A stretch of 12,396 bases of DNA from Betaproteobacteria bacterium (lineage in GTDB: Bacteria; Pseudomonadota; Gammaproteobacteria; Burkholderiales; SG8-39): assembly GCA_016867955.1 (NCBI GenBank), contig VGIE01000026.1:1-12396 (forward strand), given 5' to 3'. Position 1 is the stretch's first letter. Each line of letters opens with the position of its first letter. A program made the position numbers and the translations under genes. Below, piece by piece: positions 6,535-12,396 of this stretch. The notes under the pieces were generated by a model, which ran no database searches, was not told where the DNA came from, and was given only the letters and a program-made list of their open reading frames with translations.

Positions 6535-7639
6535 TCAGACGCCCTGCTTGAGGCTGGCGCTGATGAAGGGATCCAGGTCGCCATCCAGCACCGCCTGGGT
6601 GTTGCCGATCTCGACATTCGTGCGCAGGTCCTTGATGCGCGACTGGTCGAGGACGTAGGAACGGATCTGGTGCCCCCAGCCGATATCGGTCTTGGCGTCC
6701 TCGGCGGCCTGCTTGGCCTGGTTCTGCTTGCGCAGCTCGTGTTCGTAGAGCTTGGATTTCAGCATCGCCATGGCCTCGGCGCGATTGCGGTGCTGCGAGC
6801 GGTCGTTCTGGCACTGCACGACGATGTTGGTCGGCAGGTGTGTGATTCGTACCGCGGATTCGGTCTTATTGACGTGCTGGCCGCCGGCGCCCGAGGCACG
6901 GAACACGTCGATGCGCAGGTCCGCCGGGTTGATGGTGATCTCGATGCTCTCGTCGACTTCCGGATACGCGAACACGCTGGCGAAGGAGGTGTGCCGGCGC
7001 GCATTGGAGTCGAAGGGTGATTTGCGCACGAGGCGGTGCACCCCGGTCTCGGTGCGCAGATAGCCGAAGGCGTAGGAGCCGCTGATCTTCAGGGTGGCGC
7101 TCTTCAGGCCGGCGACCTCGCCTGGAGACTCCTCGAGCGGTTCGACGACGAACTTCCTGCGCTCGCAGTAGCGGATGTACATGCGCGTGAGCATCTGCGT
7201 CCAGTCCTGCGCCTCGGTACCGCCGGAGCCCGACTGGATGTCGAGGAAGCAGTTGTTCGGATCCTGCGGGTTGGAGAACATGCGCTGGAACTCGAGCTCC
7301 GCGGCGATCCTGTCCACCGACTTGAGGTCCGACTCGACCGCGATCAGCGTGGCGTCGTCGTCTTCCGCGCGCGCCATCGCAAAGAGTTCGCCAAGGTCAC
7401 GCAATTGCGTGCCTGTCGTCGTGAGCGCGGTCACGATGCCCTCGAGCTGCTTTTTTTCCCTGCCGAGTTCCTGGGCTCGCTGGGCGTTTGCCCAGATGCC
7501 GGGGTCTTCGAGTTGCGCCGAGACTTCCGTCAGGCGGCGTTGCTTGCGCTCGAAGTCAAAGATACCTCCGCAACTCGGCGGCCCTGGTTTCAAGGTCGGC
7601 GAGCGAGTTGGCGATGGCGTTGATGCGTTCAGCTTCCAT
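6535..7639 (-). CDS. prfB: Peptide chain release factor 2, expressed through a programmed +1 frameshift
   Basis: RF2 recognises UGA and UAA stop codons on the ribosome and triggers peptide release. Translation starts at ATG 7639 (MEAERINAIAN), runs 27 codons to CTT at 7561-7559, skips T7558 and continues with GAC at 7557-7555 to the stop at 6535. This gives 367 aa, against 365 in E. coli. Domains in order: N-terminal helical domain; SPF codon-recognition motif at 207-209 (RKSPFDSNARRHTSF); GGQ catalytic motif at 252-254 (GAGGQHVNKTESAVR); C-terminal basic helix. The in-frame UGA makes expression depend on RF2 level, the classical autoregulation. The gene is followed by lysS. No strong SD precedes the start, and a TATAAT lies 22 bp upstream. 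Confidence 0.97.
7555..7569 (-). promoter_or_regulatory. prfB programmed +1 frameshift site
   Basis: Read on the minus strand the site is GGAGG (7569-7565), TAT, CTT, TGA, C. The SD-like GGAGG immediately before TAT-CTT, the slippery CTT and the poorly terminating UGA-C context are all present. The ten bases TATCTTTGAC equal the E. coli prfB site. Upstream codons read LRRYL and the +1 frame continues DFERKQRRL, as in other RF2 proteins. When RF2 is scarce the ribosome slips forward and makes more RF2. Confidence 0.95.
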
Positions 7640-7660
7640 TCGGGGCCCGGAAAAGGCACA

Positions 7661-7666
7661 ATTATA
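7661..7666 (-). promoter_or_regulatory. Likely -10 box of the prfB promoter
   Basis: The minus strand carries a perfect TATAAT, with its 3' end 21 bp from the prfB ATG at 7639. This would give a leader of only about 15 nt. No convincing -35 is seen 16-18 bp further upstream. The 164-bp gap between prfB and dsbB must hold the promoters of both divergent genes. Confidence 0.5.
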
Positions 7667-7723
7667 ACCCGGCGCAGCGCCCTCACAGCGGCTGCCGGCG
7701 CGCATCAACCCAATCGTTGCGGC

Positions 7724-7744
7724 GTGGCCTTCGGGCCGCTTTTT
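7724..7744 (+). terminator. UUCG-tetraloop hairpin with T5, upstream of dsbB
   Basis: GTGGCC (7724-7729), loop TTCG, then GGCCGC (7734-7739) form a 6-bp stem with a C(UUCG)G tetraloop and one T-G wobble, followed directly by TTTTT (7740-7744). It has the form of a short intrinsic terminator on the plus strand. It ends 59 bp before the dsbB start, where no upstream plus-strand gene needs stopping, so it may be a leader attenuator or a guard against antisense transcription. Confidence 0.4.
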
Positions 7745-7803
7745 CCCGGAGATTTTCCAGGCGTCTATCAGGCAGTTCCGATCCCGCGATTCCAGAGCAA
7801 CCC

Positions 7804-8310
7804 GTGGCCACCAAGTCACCACCCAGCGTGTCGCCCAAGGCGTTCACGATCATCTTCCTGATCTGTCTCGGGCTGCTGGGCTATGCGCTGGTCCTGCAGC
7901 ATGTCGACAACCTCGATCCCTGTCCCTGGTGCATCGTGCAGCGCCTGCATTTCATCGCCATCACGCTGGTCATGCTGGTTGCCGCGCTGCATCGCCCGGG
8001 CAACGCCGGCACCATCGTGTATTCGGTACTCGGCGGGCTGCTTAGCCTCGCGGGTGCCGCCGCCGCATCCTGGCACCTGCACATCCAGAGCGACCCGAGG
8101 CGCGCGCTCGAATGCATGGGCGGCTGGCTGGAGCACGGGTTGGATGCGACCAAGCTGGGGAAGATGATTCCGCCGCTGCTGCAGTACGACGGCAGCTGCG
8201 TGCCGAAGGCGTGGTCGTTCCTCGGCCTGTCCATTCCCGCATGGTCGCTCGCGTGGTTCGTCATCCTGTTCATCACTTTTGCCGTGATGATCTATCGGTC
8301 ACGACACTGA
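7804..8310 (+). CDS. dsbB: Disulfide bond formation protein DsbB
   Basis: DsbB is an inner-membrane protein that reoxidises periplasmic DsbA and passes the electrons to quinone. From GTG 7804 the protein has 168 aa, the usual family size. Four membrane segments are visible at about residues 13-32, 45-62, 70-90 and 145-163. The first periplasmic Cys pair is CPWC (Cys40, Cys43), and Cys104 and Cys132 (GSCVPKAWSFLG) form the second pair. IPAWSLAWF near the last helix is typical. The frame is open further upstream to TTG 7717, but that part is Arg/Ser-rich and unlike the family, so GTG 7804 is preferred; its SD is weak. The gene is divergent from prfB. No DsbA gene is in the window. Confidence 0.92.
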   Translation: MATKSPPSVSPKAFTIIFLICLGLLGYALVLQHVDNLDPCPWCIVQRLHFIAITLVMLVAALHRPGNAGTIVYSVLGGLLSLAGAAAASWHLHIQSDPRRALECMGGWLEHGLDATKLGKMIPPLLQYDGSCVPKAWSFLGLSIPAWSLAWFVILFITFAVMIYRSRH

Positions 8311-8412
8311 GGGCGCTGCGCCCCGTGCATCCGCTGGCCGGTCACCCGCAAGCGGGAAGCCGGCGAATCGAAGTCAAACCTGCACCTGCTGGCGGCCCGG
8401 TGTTGTGGATGC

Positions 8413-8550
8413 GCAATTCGGTCACAGGACACGCCTTCGCCGCCTTAAGGGACCGCATTCCCGTGAGCTGATCATGAACGGGGAAATGGCCGCGCGCCTG
8501 TCGTTGAAGGCGGGTTATCGCCCCTGAGAGGACGGCAATTCGGTCACAGG
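8413..8550 (+). repeat. Perfect 16-bp direct repeat pair in the dsbB-reductase gap
   Basis: GCAATTCGGTCACAGG occurs at 8413-8428 and again at 8535-8550, identical and 122 bp apart. The shorter core CGGTCAC also appears at 8296-8302 and 8339-8345. The second copy ends 17 bp before a TAAAAT -10-like box, where a -35 would sit, so it may be an operator for the downstream reductase gene. Alternatively the copies may be transposase-binding repeats of a lost insertion element. Confidence 0.65.
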
Positions 8551-8567
8551 CGGGTGGCGTCATCGCT

Positions 8568-8573
8568 TAAAAT
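8568..8573 (+). promoter_or_regulatory. Possible -10 box for the reductase gene
   Basis: TAAAAT lies 47 bp before the reductase start in an otherwise GC-rich gap. No consensus -35 is present; the expected position (8545-8550) falls in the second 16-bp repeat copy, which would fit activator or repressor control. Confidence 0.35.
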
Positions 8574-8620
8574 AGGCGTTGTCGTTCAACGCGTGCAGGA
8601 TTGGAGCCAATGCTGTGGAA

Positions 8621-9580
8621 ATGAGCAACACCTTTGAGGTCCGGATCAACGCCATCAACACCGAGGCGCAGGGAATCCTGTCGTATGAATTCGTTCCGGT
8701 GTCGGGCGGTGAGCTGCCGGCTTTCGCGGCGGGTGCCCACGTGGACCTGCAGCTGCCGGGCGGCATGGTACGCAGCTATTCACTGCTCAACTCGCAGAAC
8801 GAGCGCCATCGCTACGTGATCGCCGTGGCGCTGGATTCCAAGACGCGCGGCGGTTCGAAGTACATCCAGGAGCAGTTGAAGGTCGGCGACGTGCTGCACA
8901 TCAGCCGGCCGAAGAACAATTTCCCCGTAGCGGAGGATGCTGCCAAGTCGCTGCTCATTGCCGGCGGCATCGGCATCACCCCGCTTTGGTGCATGATCCA
9001 GCGCCTGCAGGATCTCAGCCGCCCGTGGGAGCTGTACTATTGCGTGCGCACGCGCGAGCAAGCGGCACTGCTGGCACCGCTGAAGGCGGCGGGAGAAGGC
9101 GGGCAGGGCATCGTGCATTTTAATTTCGACCATGAGTCCGGGGGCAAACTGCTTGATCTTGGGCCGGTCATCGCGGCGCAGCCTCCCGGAACGCACATGT
9201 ACTGCTGCGGGCCGCTGCCCATGCTCGCCGCCTTCGAATCTGCTGCAGCTGCACTTCCATCACAGGAGATCCATGTGGAGTATTTCAGCGCCAAGGATGC
9301 ACCGGCTTCGGAGGGTGGCTTTACAGTGGTATTGGCGAAGTCCGGCAAGGAAGTGTTCGTGCCCGCGGGCAAGGCCATTCTCGACACCATCCTGGACCTC
9401 GGCATCGACACGCCGTACTCGTGCATGGAGGGAACCTGCGGTGAATGCGTGACCGACGTGCTGGAAGGTGTCCCGGACCACCGTGACGTGTTTCTGACCA
9501 AGCAGGATCAGGCGGCCAACAAGAAGATGATGATTTGCTGCTCCGGCTCCAAGTCGGCGAGGCTGGTCCTCAACCTGTAG
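8621..9580 (+). CDS. Phthalate-dioxygenase-reductase-type flavin/2Fe-2S oxidoreductase
   Basis: Proteins of this family take electrons from NAD(P)H through a flavin (FMN) to a C-terminal plant-type 2Fe-2S cluster, and on to a Rieske oxygenase such as vanillate demethylase or phthalate dioxygenase. The 319-aa protein has a flavin-binding barrel with RSYSLLNS (51-58) and a nucleotide-binding domain with GGIGITP (115-121) and CCGPLPM (195-201). The C-terminal ferredoxin domain has Cys268-x4-Cys273-x2-Cys276-x29-Cys306. The stretch VLEGVPDHRDVFLT is typical of VanB-like reductases. ATG 8621 is used here; GTG 8615, two codons earlier and 8 nt after GGAG (8603-8606), is an equally good start. No oxygenase gene is adjacent and the gene faces the F420 operon, so the partner and substrate are unknown. 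Confidence 0.9.
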   Translation: MSNTFEVRINAINTEAQGILSYEFVPVSGGELPAFAAGAHVDLQLPGGMVRSYSLLNSQNERHRYVIAVALDSKTRGGSKYIQEQLKVGDVLHISRPKNNFPVAEDAAKSLLIAGGIGITPLWCMIQRLQDLSRPWELYYCVRTREQAALLAPLKAAGEGGQGIVHFNFDHESGGKLLDLGPVIAAQPPGTHMYCCGPLPMLAAFESAAAALPSQEIHVEYFSAKDAPASEGGFTVVLAKSGKEVFVPAGKAILDTILDLGIDTPYSCMEGTCGECVTDVLEGVPDHRDVFLTKQDQAANKKMMICCSGSKSARLVLNL

Positions 9581-9647
9581 CAACGCGTCCGGGTGCTGGG
9601 GCAGTCCGCCGCGCCATTCCCGCCCCGGCGCAGCGGGCCTGACTTCC

Positions 9648-10352
9648 TCAGGCGCTTGCGTCGCCCTGCTGCCGACGCAGCAGTTCGGCCAGTTTCGGCG
9701 CGACCCCCGATTTGCTGAGAAACGCCTGCGTAAGCGGGGCGAGCTCCGTGCCGGCCGACTCCAGGACGGCCTGCAGGTCGGCTGGCTCGTCGACGTCTAT
9801 GCCGGCACCCTGCAGCTCGCAGATGGCAAGACTGGCGCCCGACCGGCGGGCGAGGTCGCAGTGGCGCTGGAAACTCCCCACGCCGTAGTGCACCTCGAAA
9901 GCCGCGATGGGCCGCCAGGCGAGGAGATTGGTGCCGCCATGCCAGCGGTCCGGCGCGATGGTGACGGCATGCGGGTCCGCCCGACGGTGCGCCGACAAAA
10001 AGCGCTCCAGTTCCGCGTGCGACAGCAGCGGCACATCGCCGTGTATCACCAGCAATTCCGCTTCTGCGTCCGCAGCGAAGCGCGCGGCTGCGGCATTCAC
10101 CACCAGGCTCAGGCCGCTGGCGCCCAGCGCAGCCTCCGGCAGATAGTCGACGCCGGCCACGCGTGCGAGTGCCTCCGTTGACGCGTCATTGCCACAGACC
10201 ACCACCGGGCCGATGCCCGGATGGCTGGTAAGCAGGCCGAGCAGGTCCAGTGCCATGGCACGCGCCAGTTCGCGCCGCTCGTCCAGCGTCAGGATGGCGG
10301 CGAGTCGCTGTTTGGCGCGCGTCGGCGTCTTGACCGGTACCAGGACGCGCAT
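9648..10352 (-). CDS. cofC: Phosphoenolpyruvate/2-phospholactate-type guanylyltransferase CofC (F420 synthesis)
   Basis: CofC (FbiD in actinobacteria) activates a three-carbon phospho-acid with GTP, giving the GDP-linked unit that CofD transfers to Fo. Substrates known in the family are 2-phospholactate, phosphoenolpyruvate and, in some proteobacteria, 3-phosphoglycerate; which applies here cannot be read from the sequence. The 234-aa protein starts MRVLVPVKTPTRAKQRL, the nucleotide-binding start typical of the family. It carries HGDVPLL (104-110), GGTNLLAWRP (139-148), YGVGSFQRH (156-164) and GIDVDEPADL (184-193). ATG 10352 overlaps the cofD stop as TAATG, so translation is probably coupled. 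The open frame runs on upstream inside cofD, but that part is a shadow. It is the last gene of the F420 operon and converges on the reductase gene. Confidence 0.92.
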   Translation of the reverse strand: MRVLVPVKTPTRAKQRLAAILTLDERRELARAMALDLLGLLTSHPGIGPVVVCGNDASTEALARVAGVDYLPEAALGASGLSLVVNAAAARFAADAEAELLVIHGDVPLLSHAELERFLSAHRRADPHAVTIAPDRWHGGTNLLAWRPIAAFEVHYGVGSFQRHCDLARRSGASLAICELQGAGIDVDEPADLQAVLESAGTELAPLTQAFLSKSGVAPKLAELLRRQQGDASA

Positions 10353-11332
10353 TACCGGCCCAGAGTCGCGGCGAACCGCAGCACGTCCCGCGCCAGGGCC
10401 ATGCGTTCCCTTGCGCCCGTCATCACCGTTCGAGTGACCTGCACAACGGGGCCGAGCGATTCGATGGCGGCGGCATCGGCCGCGTCGGCATGGTCGATCA
10501 CGAAGCCGTCCAGCAGGTCGCCGTAATAGCCGGCAACGGCGCGCGCGGTCACCGGCATGCCCAGTTCCTGCATCATTTTCGCCGCCGGGCCCTTGATCGC
10601 GCGACCACCGACGATGGGCGATACTGCAATGACCGGTACGCCGCTGGCGCGCAATCCATCGCGCAGGCCCGGCAGCCGGATGATGGGGTCCACGCTGACA
10701 AAGGGGTTTGACGGGCAGATGACGACTGCTCCCAGTTTCCCGCCTGCGAGCAGTTCCATCATGCGTGGCTGCGGTCGGGCGTGCTCGATGCCGTTGAAGC
10801 GAAAGGCGCTCACCGGAGGCTGGCAACGCTCGCGCACGAAGTAGTGCTGGAAGGCCAGTTCGCCCTGCAGCGGCCCCGATGGGACCTGCACCATGGTGCG
10901 CACCGGATCGTCCGTCATCGGCCACACTGGGTGTCGCACGCCATAGCCTGCGCAGAGCTCGGCAGTAATGTCGGTCAAGGACCCGCCGGCGCGCCGCCGG
11001 CTGAGGCGGTAGAGGTGCGTGGCGATGTCCAGGTCGCCGAGGCGGAACCAGGTGTCGCCACCGAGATCCGCCAGTGCGCCGATGACGCGCCAGGATTCGT
11101 CGGCCAGCCCCCAGCCCTGCGCGGTGTTGCTGCGGCCGCCGAGGGTATAAATCACGGTGTCGAGGTCGGGGCTGATCGGCAGGCCGAGATGCTCGAAGTC
11201 ATCGCCGGTGTTGCAGACCACCGCGAGTTCCTGCGGCGGCAGCACGGCAGCCAGGCCGGCGGCTAGCTTCGCACCGCCCACGCCGCCCGAGAGCGTGAGG
11301 ATCATCTTCCGCGATGGATTGTCGTCGCTCAT
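10352..11332 (-). CDS. cofD: Phospholactate (phospho-acid) transferase CofD, F420-0 synthesis
   Basis: CofD (FbiA) joins the activated phospho-acid from CofC to the deazaflavin Fo, giving F420-0 or dehydro-F420-0. The 326-aa protein begins with a Rossmann-like LSGGVGGAKLAAGL (14-27). CNTGDDFEHLGL (40-51), LDTVIYTLGG (57-66), WFRLGDLDIATHL (95-107) and PMTDDPVRTMV (138-148) follow; these are strongly conserved CofD motifs. ICPSNPFVSVDPI (205-217) and SPIVGGRAIKGPAAKMM (238-254) complete the signature. The start at ATG 11332 lies 7 bp after the cofE stop without a clear SD; ATG 11305 (MILTLSGG) is an alternative that would match the shorter family start. The gene overlaps cofC by one base. It appears full length and intact. 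Confidence 0.95.
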   Translation of the reverse strand: MSDDNPSRKMILTLSGGVGGAKLAAGLAAVLPPQELAVVCNTGDDFEHLGLPISPDLDTVIYTLGGRSNTAQGWGLADESWRVIGALADLGGDTWFRLGDLDIATHLYRLSRRRAGGSLTDITAELCAGYGVRHPVWPMTDDPVRTMVQVPSGPLQGELAFQHYFVRERCQPPVSAFRFNGIEHARPQPRMMELLAGGKLGAVVICPSNPFVSVDPIIRLPGLRDGLRASGVPVIAVSPIVGGRAIKGPAAKMMQELGMPVTARAVAGYYGDLLDGFVIDHADAADAAAIESLGPVVQVTRTVMTGARERMALARDVLRFAATLGR

Positions 11333-11339
11333 CGCGGCA

Positions 11340-12161
11340 TCAGGCGAACAGGTCGTGCTCGCGGCGGCGGATCAGCGGGGCAGTGCCGCTGTCTGCGGCA
11401 ATCCAGGTTGCGCCGCGAATCAGCACCGCGGGGCGGGCTTCGTCGGCCTGGCCCATGAGAAAGGATGCGGCGGCGGCCAGTTCATCGGCCACGGCGATCT
11501 CGGTGATCTGCAGCGGCTTGCCGAACAGGTCGGCGTCGCCGATGCGGCTGACTAGCGACAGCAGGCCGGCGCATCCGATGGCGATGCCGGTGACGCCCAT
11601 GCGCCACGGACGCCCGGCGCTGTCGTTGATGATCACCGCCACATCCGCCGACCAGCGCTCGCGCCAGGCGGCGCGCAGGCGCTCGGCGCTGGCGTCCGAA
11701 TCCACCGGCAGCAGCAGCACACGCGGGTCGGCCGCTTTGCTTTCGATGTTCGACTGGTCGATCCCCGCATTGGCGTACACATGGCCGCGGCGGTTTCGCG
11801 TGATGAGCACTTTCTTCGCGCAGCGTACCACCTCCACCGACTCCCGCAGCACCAGTTCGACGAAGCGCGGGTCCTTGCCGCAGATGCGGGCCAGTTCCCG
11901 CGCGCGCTCGCCGGGCCTGACCGCAGCCAGCGACACGTAGCGGTTCTCGGCCTTGGAAACGACCTTCTGCGCGATCACCACGACGTCGCCTGAAACGAGC
12001 GACTCGCCGCAGGATGCCAGCGACTGCGTGACCATGGCGGCGACATCATCGCCTGGTTCGACCATCGGGATGCCCGGAAGCGCCTTCAGTAGCAAGTCCC
12101 GCTGAGTTGCCCGCTTTGTTGCCCCAGGCGCCGACTGCTGCATCACCTGCCGCGGGACCAT
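11340..12161 (-). CDS. cofE: Coenzyme F420-0:L-glutamate ligase CofE
   Basis: CofE adds L-glutamate residues, using GTP, to F420-0 to make the polyglutamylated cofactor. The 273-aa protein is a stand-alone CofE, without the nitroreductase-like domain fused in mycobacterial FbiB. Typical stretches are PGIPMVEPGDD (29-39), GDVVVIAQKVVSKAENR (58-74), GKDPRFVELVLRES (95-108), HVYANAGIDQSN (127-138), DSAGRPWRMGVTGIAIG (180-196) and LQITEIAVADELAAAA (217-232). About 28 residues precede the conserved core, so the true start could be ATG 12143 rather than 12161. ATG 12161 directly abuts the npdG stop (TAG|ATG), which suggests translational coupling. cofD follows 7 bp after the TGA stop. All are signs of one operon. 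Confidence 0.95.
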   Translation of the reverse strand: MVPRQVMQQSAPGATKRATQRDLLLKALPGIPMVEPGDDVAAMVTQSLASCGESLVSGDVVVIAQKVVSKAENRYVSLAAVRPGERARELARICGKDPRFVELVLRESVEVVRCAKKVLITRNRRGHVYANAGIDQSNIESKAADPRVLLLPVDSDASAERLRAAWRERWSADVAVIINDSAGRPWRMGVTGIAIGCAGLLSLVSRIGDADLFGKPLQITEIAVADELAAAASFLMGQADEARPAVLIRGATWIAADSGTAPLIRRREHDLFA

Positions 12162-12396
12162 CTACTTCAGGCCGGTGATGCGGATGCCCGCGCCTTCGAC
12201 CTTGTAGCGGCGGTTGATGGAAATCAGGATCGAGGTCAGCGCCTCGGCTGCGGCGGAATTAACGAGGGGACCGGCGTGGACGCCGCGCATGCCGGCATCA
12301 TGGGCCAGCTTGATAACTTCCTCGCGCGCCTCTTCGCTGTCGCCGCTCACCAGCACGTCGCATTCCATCACGTGCGCCAGGTCGCTCAGCTGATGC
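12162..12396 (-). CDS. npdG: NADPH-dependent F420 reductase NpdG, C-terminal part
   Basis: Only the last 77 codons are inside the window; the gene continues beyond the right edge. The family transfers hydride between NADP(H) and coenzyme F420, linking the cofactor to central redox pools. Visible are the C-terminal stretches CDVLVSGDSEEAREEV, DAGPL-like HAGPLVNSAAAEALT, LISINRRYK and the ending GIRITGLK, which match the end of F420:NADP oxidoreductases. The Rossmann domain lies outside. The gene ends TAG immediately before the cofE ATG, so it is the upstream member of the F420 operon as far as can be seen. Further upstream genes, for example those for Fo synthase, would lie to the right. Confidence 0.88.
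   Translation of the reverse strand, partial: HQLSDLAHVMECDVLVSGDSEEAREEVIKLAHDAGMRGVHAGPLVNSAAAEALTSILISINRRYKVEGAGIRITGLK

Larger units (their letters stand above)
8311..8620. other. Gene-free stretch between dsbB and the flavin reductase
   Basis: The 310 bp hold no convincing gene. A GC-rich hairpin (GGGCG, loop CTG, CGCCC at 8311-8323) starts right after the dsbB stop but lacks a T-tract. An imperfect palindrome spans 8337-8364 (GCCGG and CCGGC arms around CCCGCAAGCGGG). The 16-bp direct repeat listed separately occupies 8413-8428 and 8535-8550. A plus-strand reading frame ending at 8527 includes MNGEMAARLSLKAGYRP, which I do not recognise. The stretch could be the remnant of a mobile element end, but no transposase fragment is identifiable. 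Confidence 0.5.

Noticed and set aside
8342..8563. 73-codon minus-strand frame in the dsbB-reductase gap
   Set aside because: No recognisable domain or SD; it contains both 16-bp repeats in different frames, so it is unlikely to be a gene.
9637..9653. 6-bp hairpin (GCCTGA/TCAGGC) between the reductase and cofC
   Set aside because: It overlaps the cofC stop codon and has no T-tract, so terminator function cannot be supported.
10353..10925. N-terminal extension of the cofC frame into cofD
   Set aside because: The extension is Arg/Gly-rich shadow sequence inside cofD; the family start MRVLVPVK lies at 10352, coupled to the cofD stop.

Overview
The window looks like chromosomal DNA of a GC-rich proteobacterium, most likely a betaproteobacterium. 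This rests on the gene order phaA-phaB-phaR-rimO, the prfB-lysS pair with a classical RF2 frameshift, and a BktB-type thiolase very close in sequence to the Cupriavidus type. The assignment is from remembered family sequences; no search was run.

Left part (1-4703, plus strand): the end of a polyhydroxyalkanoate (PHA) locus. It holds the 3' end of phaA, a phaB broken by a one-base deletion and an in-frame stop, then an intact regulator gene phaR. Next come rimO (ribosomal protein S12 methylthiotransferase, with an unusual basic Ala/Pro/Arg tail) and a complete BktB-like beta-ketothiolase. A 38-bp direct repeat and a shared terminator hairpin follow.

Middle (4897-7639, minus strand): prfB followed by lysS, two translation genes. 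prfB keeps the programmed +1 frameshift (CTT TGA C with an upstream SD-like GGAGG). Divergent from prfB lies dsbB (disulfide oxidoreductase, plus strand). A 310-bp gene-free stretch with a perfect 16-bp direct repeat follows, then a phthalate-dioxygenase-reductase-type flavin/2Fe-2S protein without its oxygenase partner.

Right part (9648-12396, minus strand): a tightly packed coenzyme F420 operon, read leftward as npdG (partial)-cofE-cofD-cofC. The junctions are TAG|ATG, a 7-bp gap and TAATG. CofC and CofD build the phospho-acid side chain onto Fo, CofE adds glutamates, and NpdG exchanges hydride between F420 and NADP. The Fo synthase genes (cofG/cofH or fbiC) are not in the window and must lie further right or elsewhere.

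The points most worth a second look are the F420 operon in a PHA-type proteobacterium, the decaying phaA/phaB next to an intact phaR and bktB, the RimO tail, and the unexplained intergenic repeats. I found no clearly new multi-gene system such as a defence or CRISPR locus.
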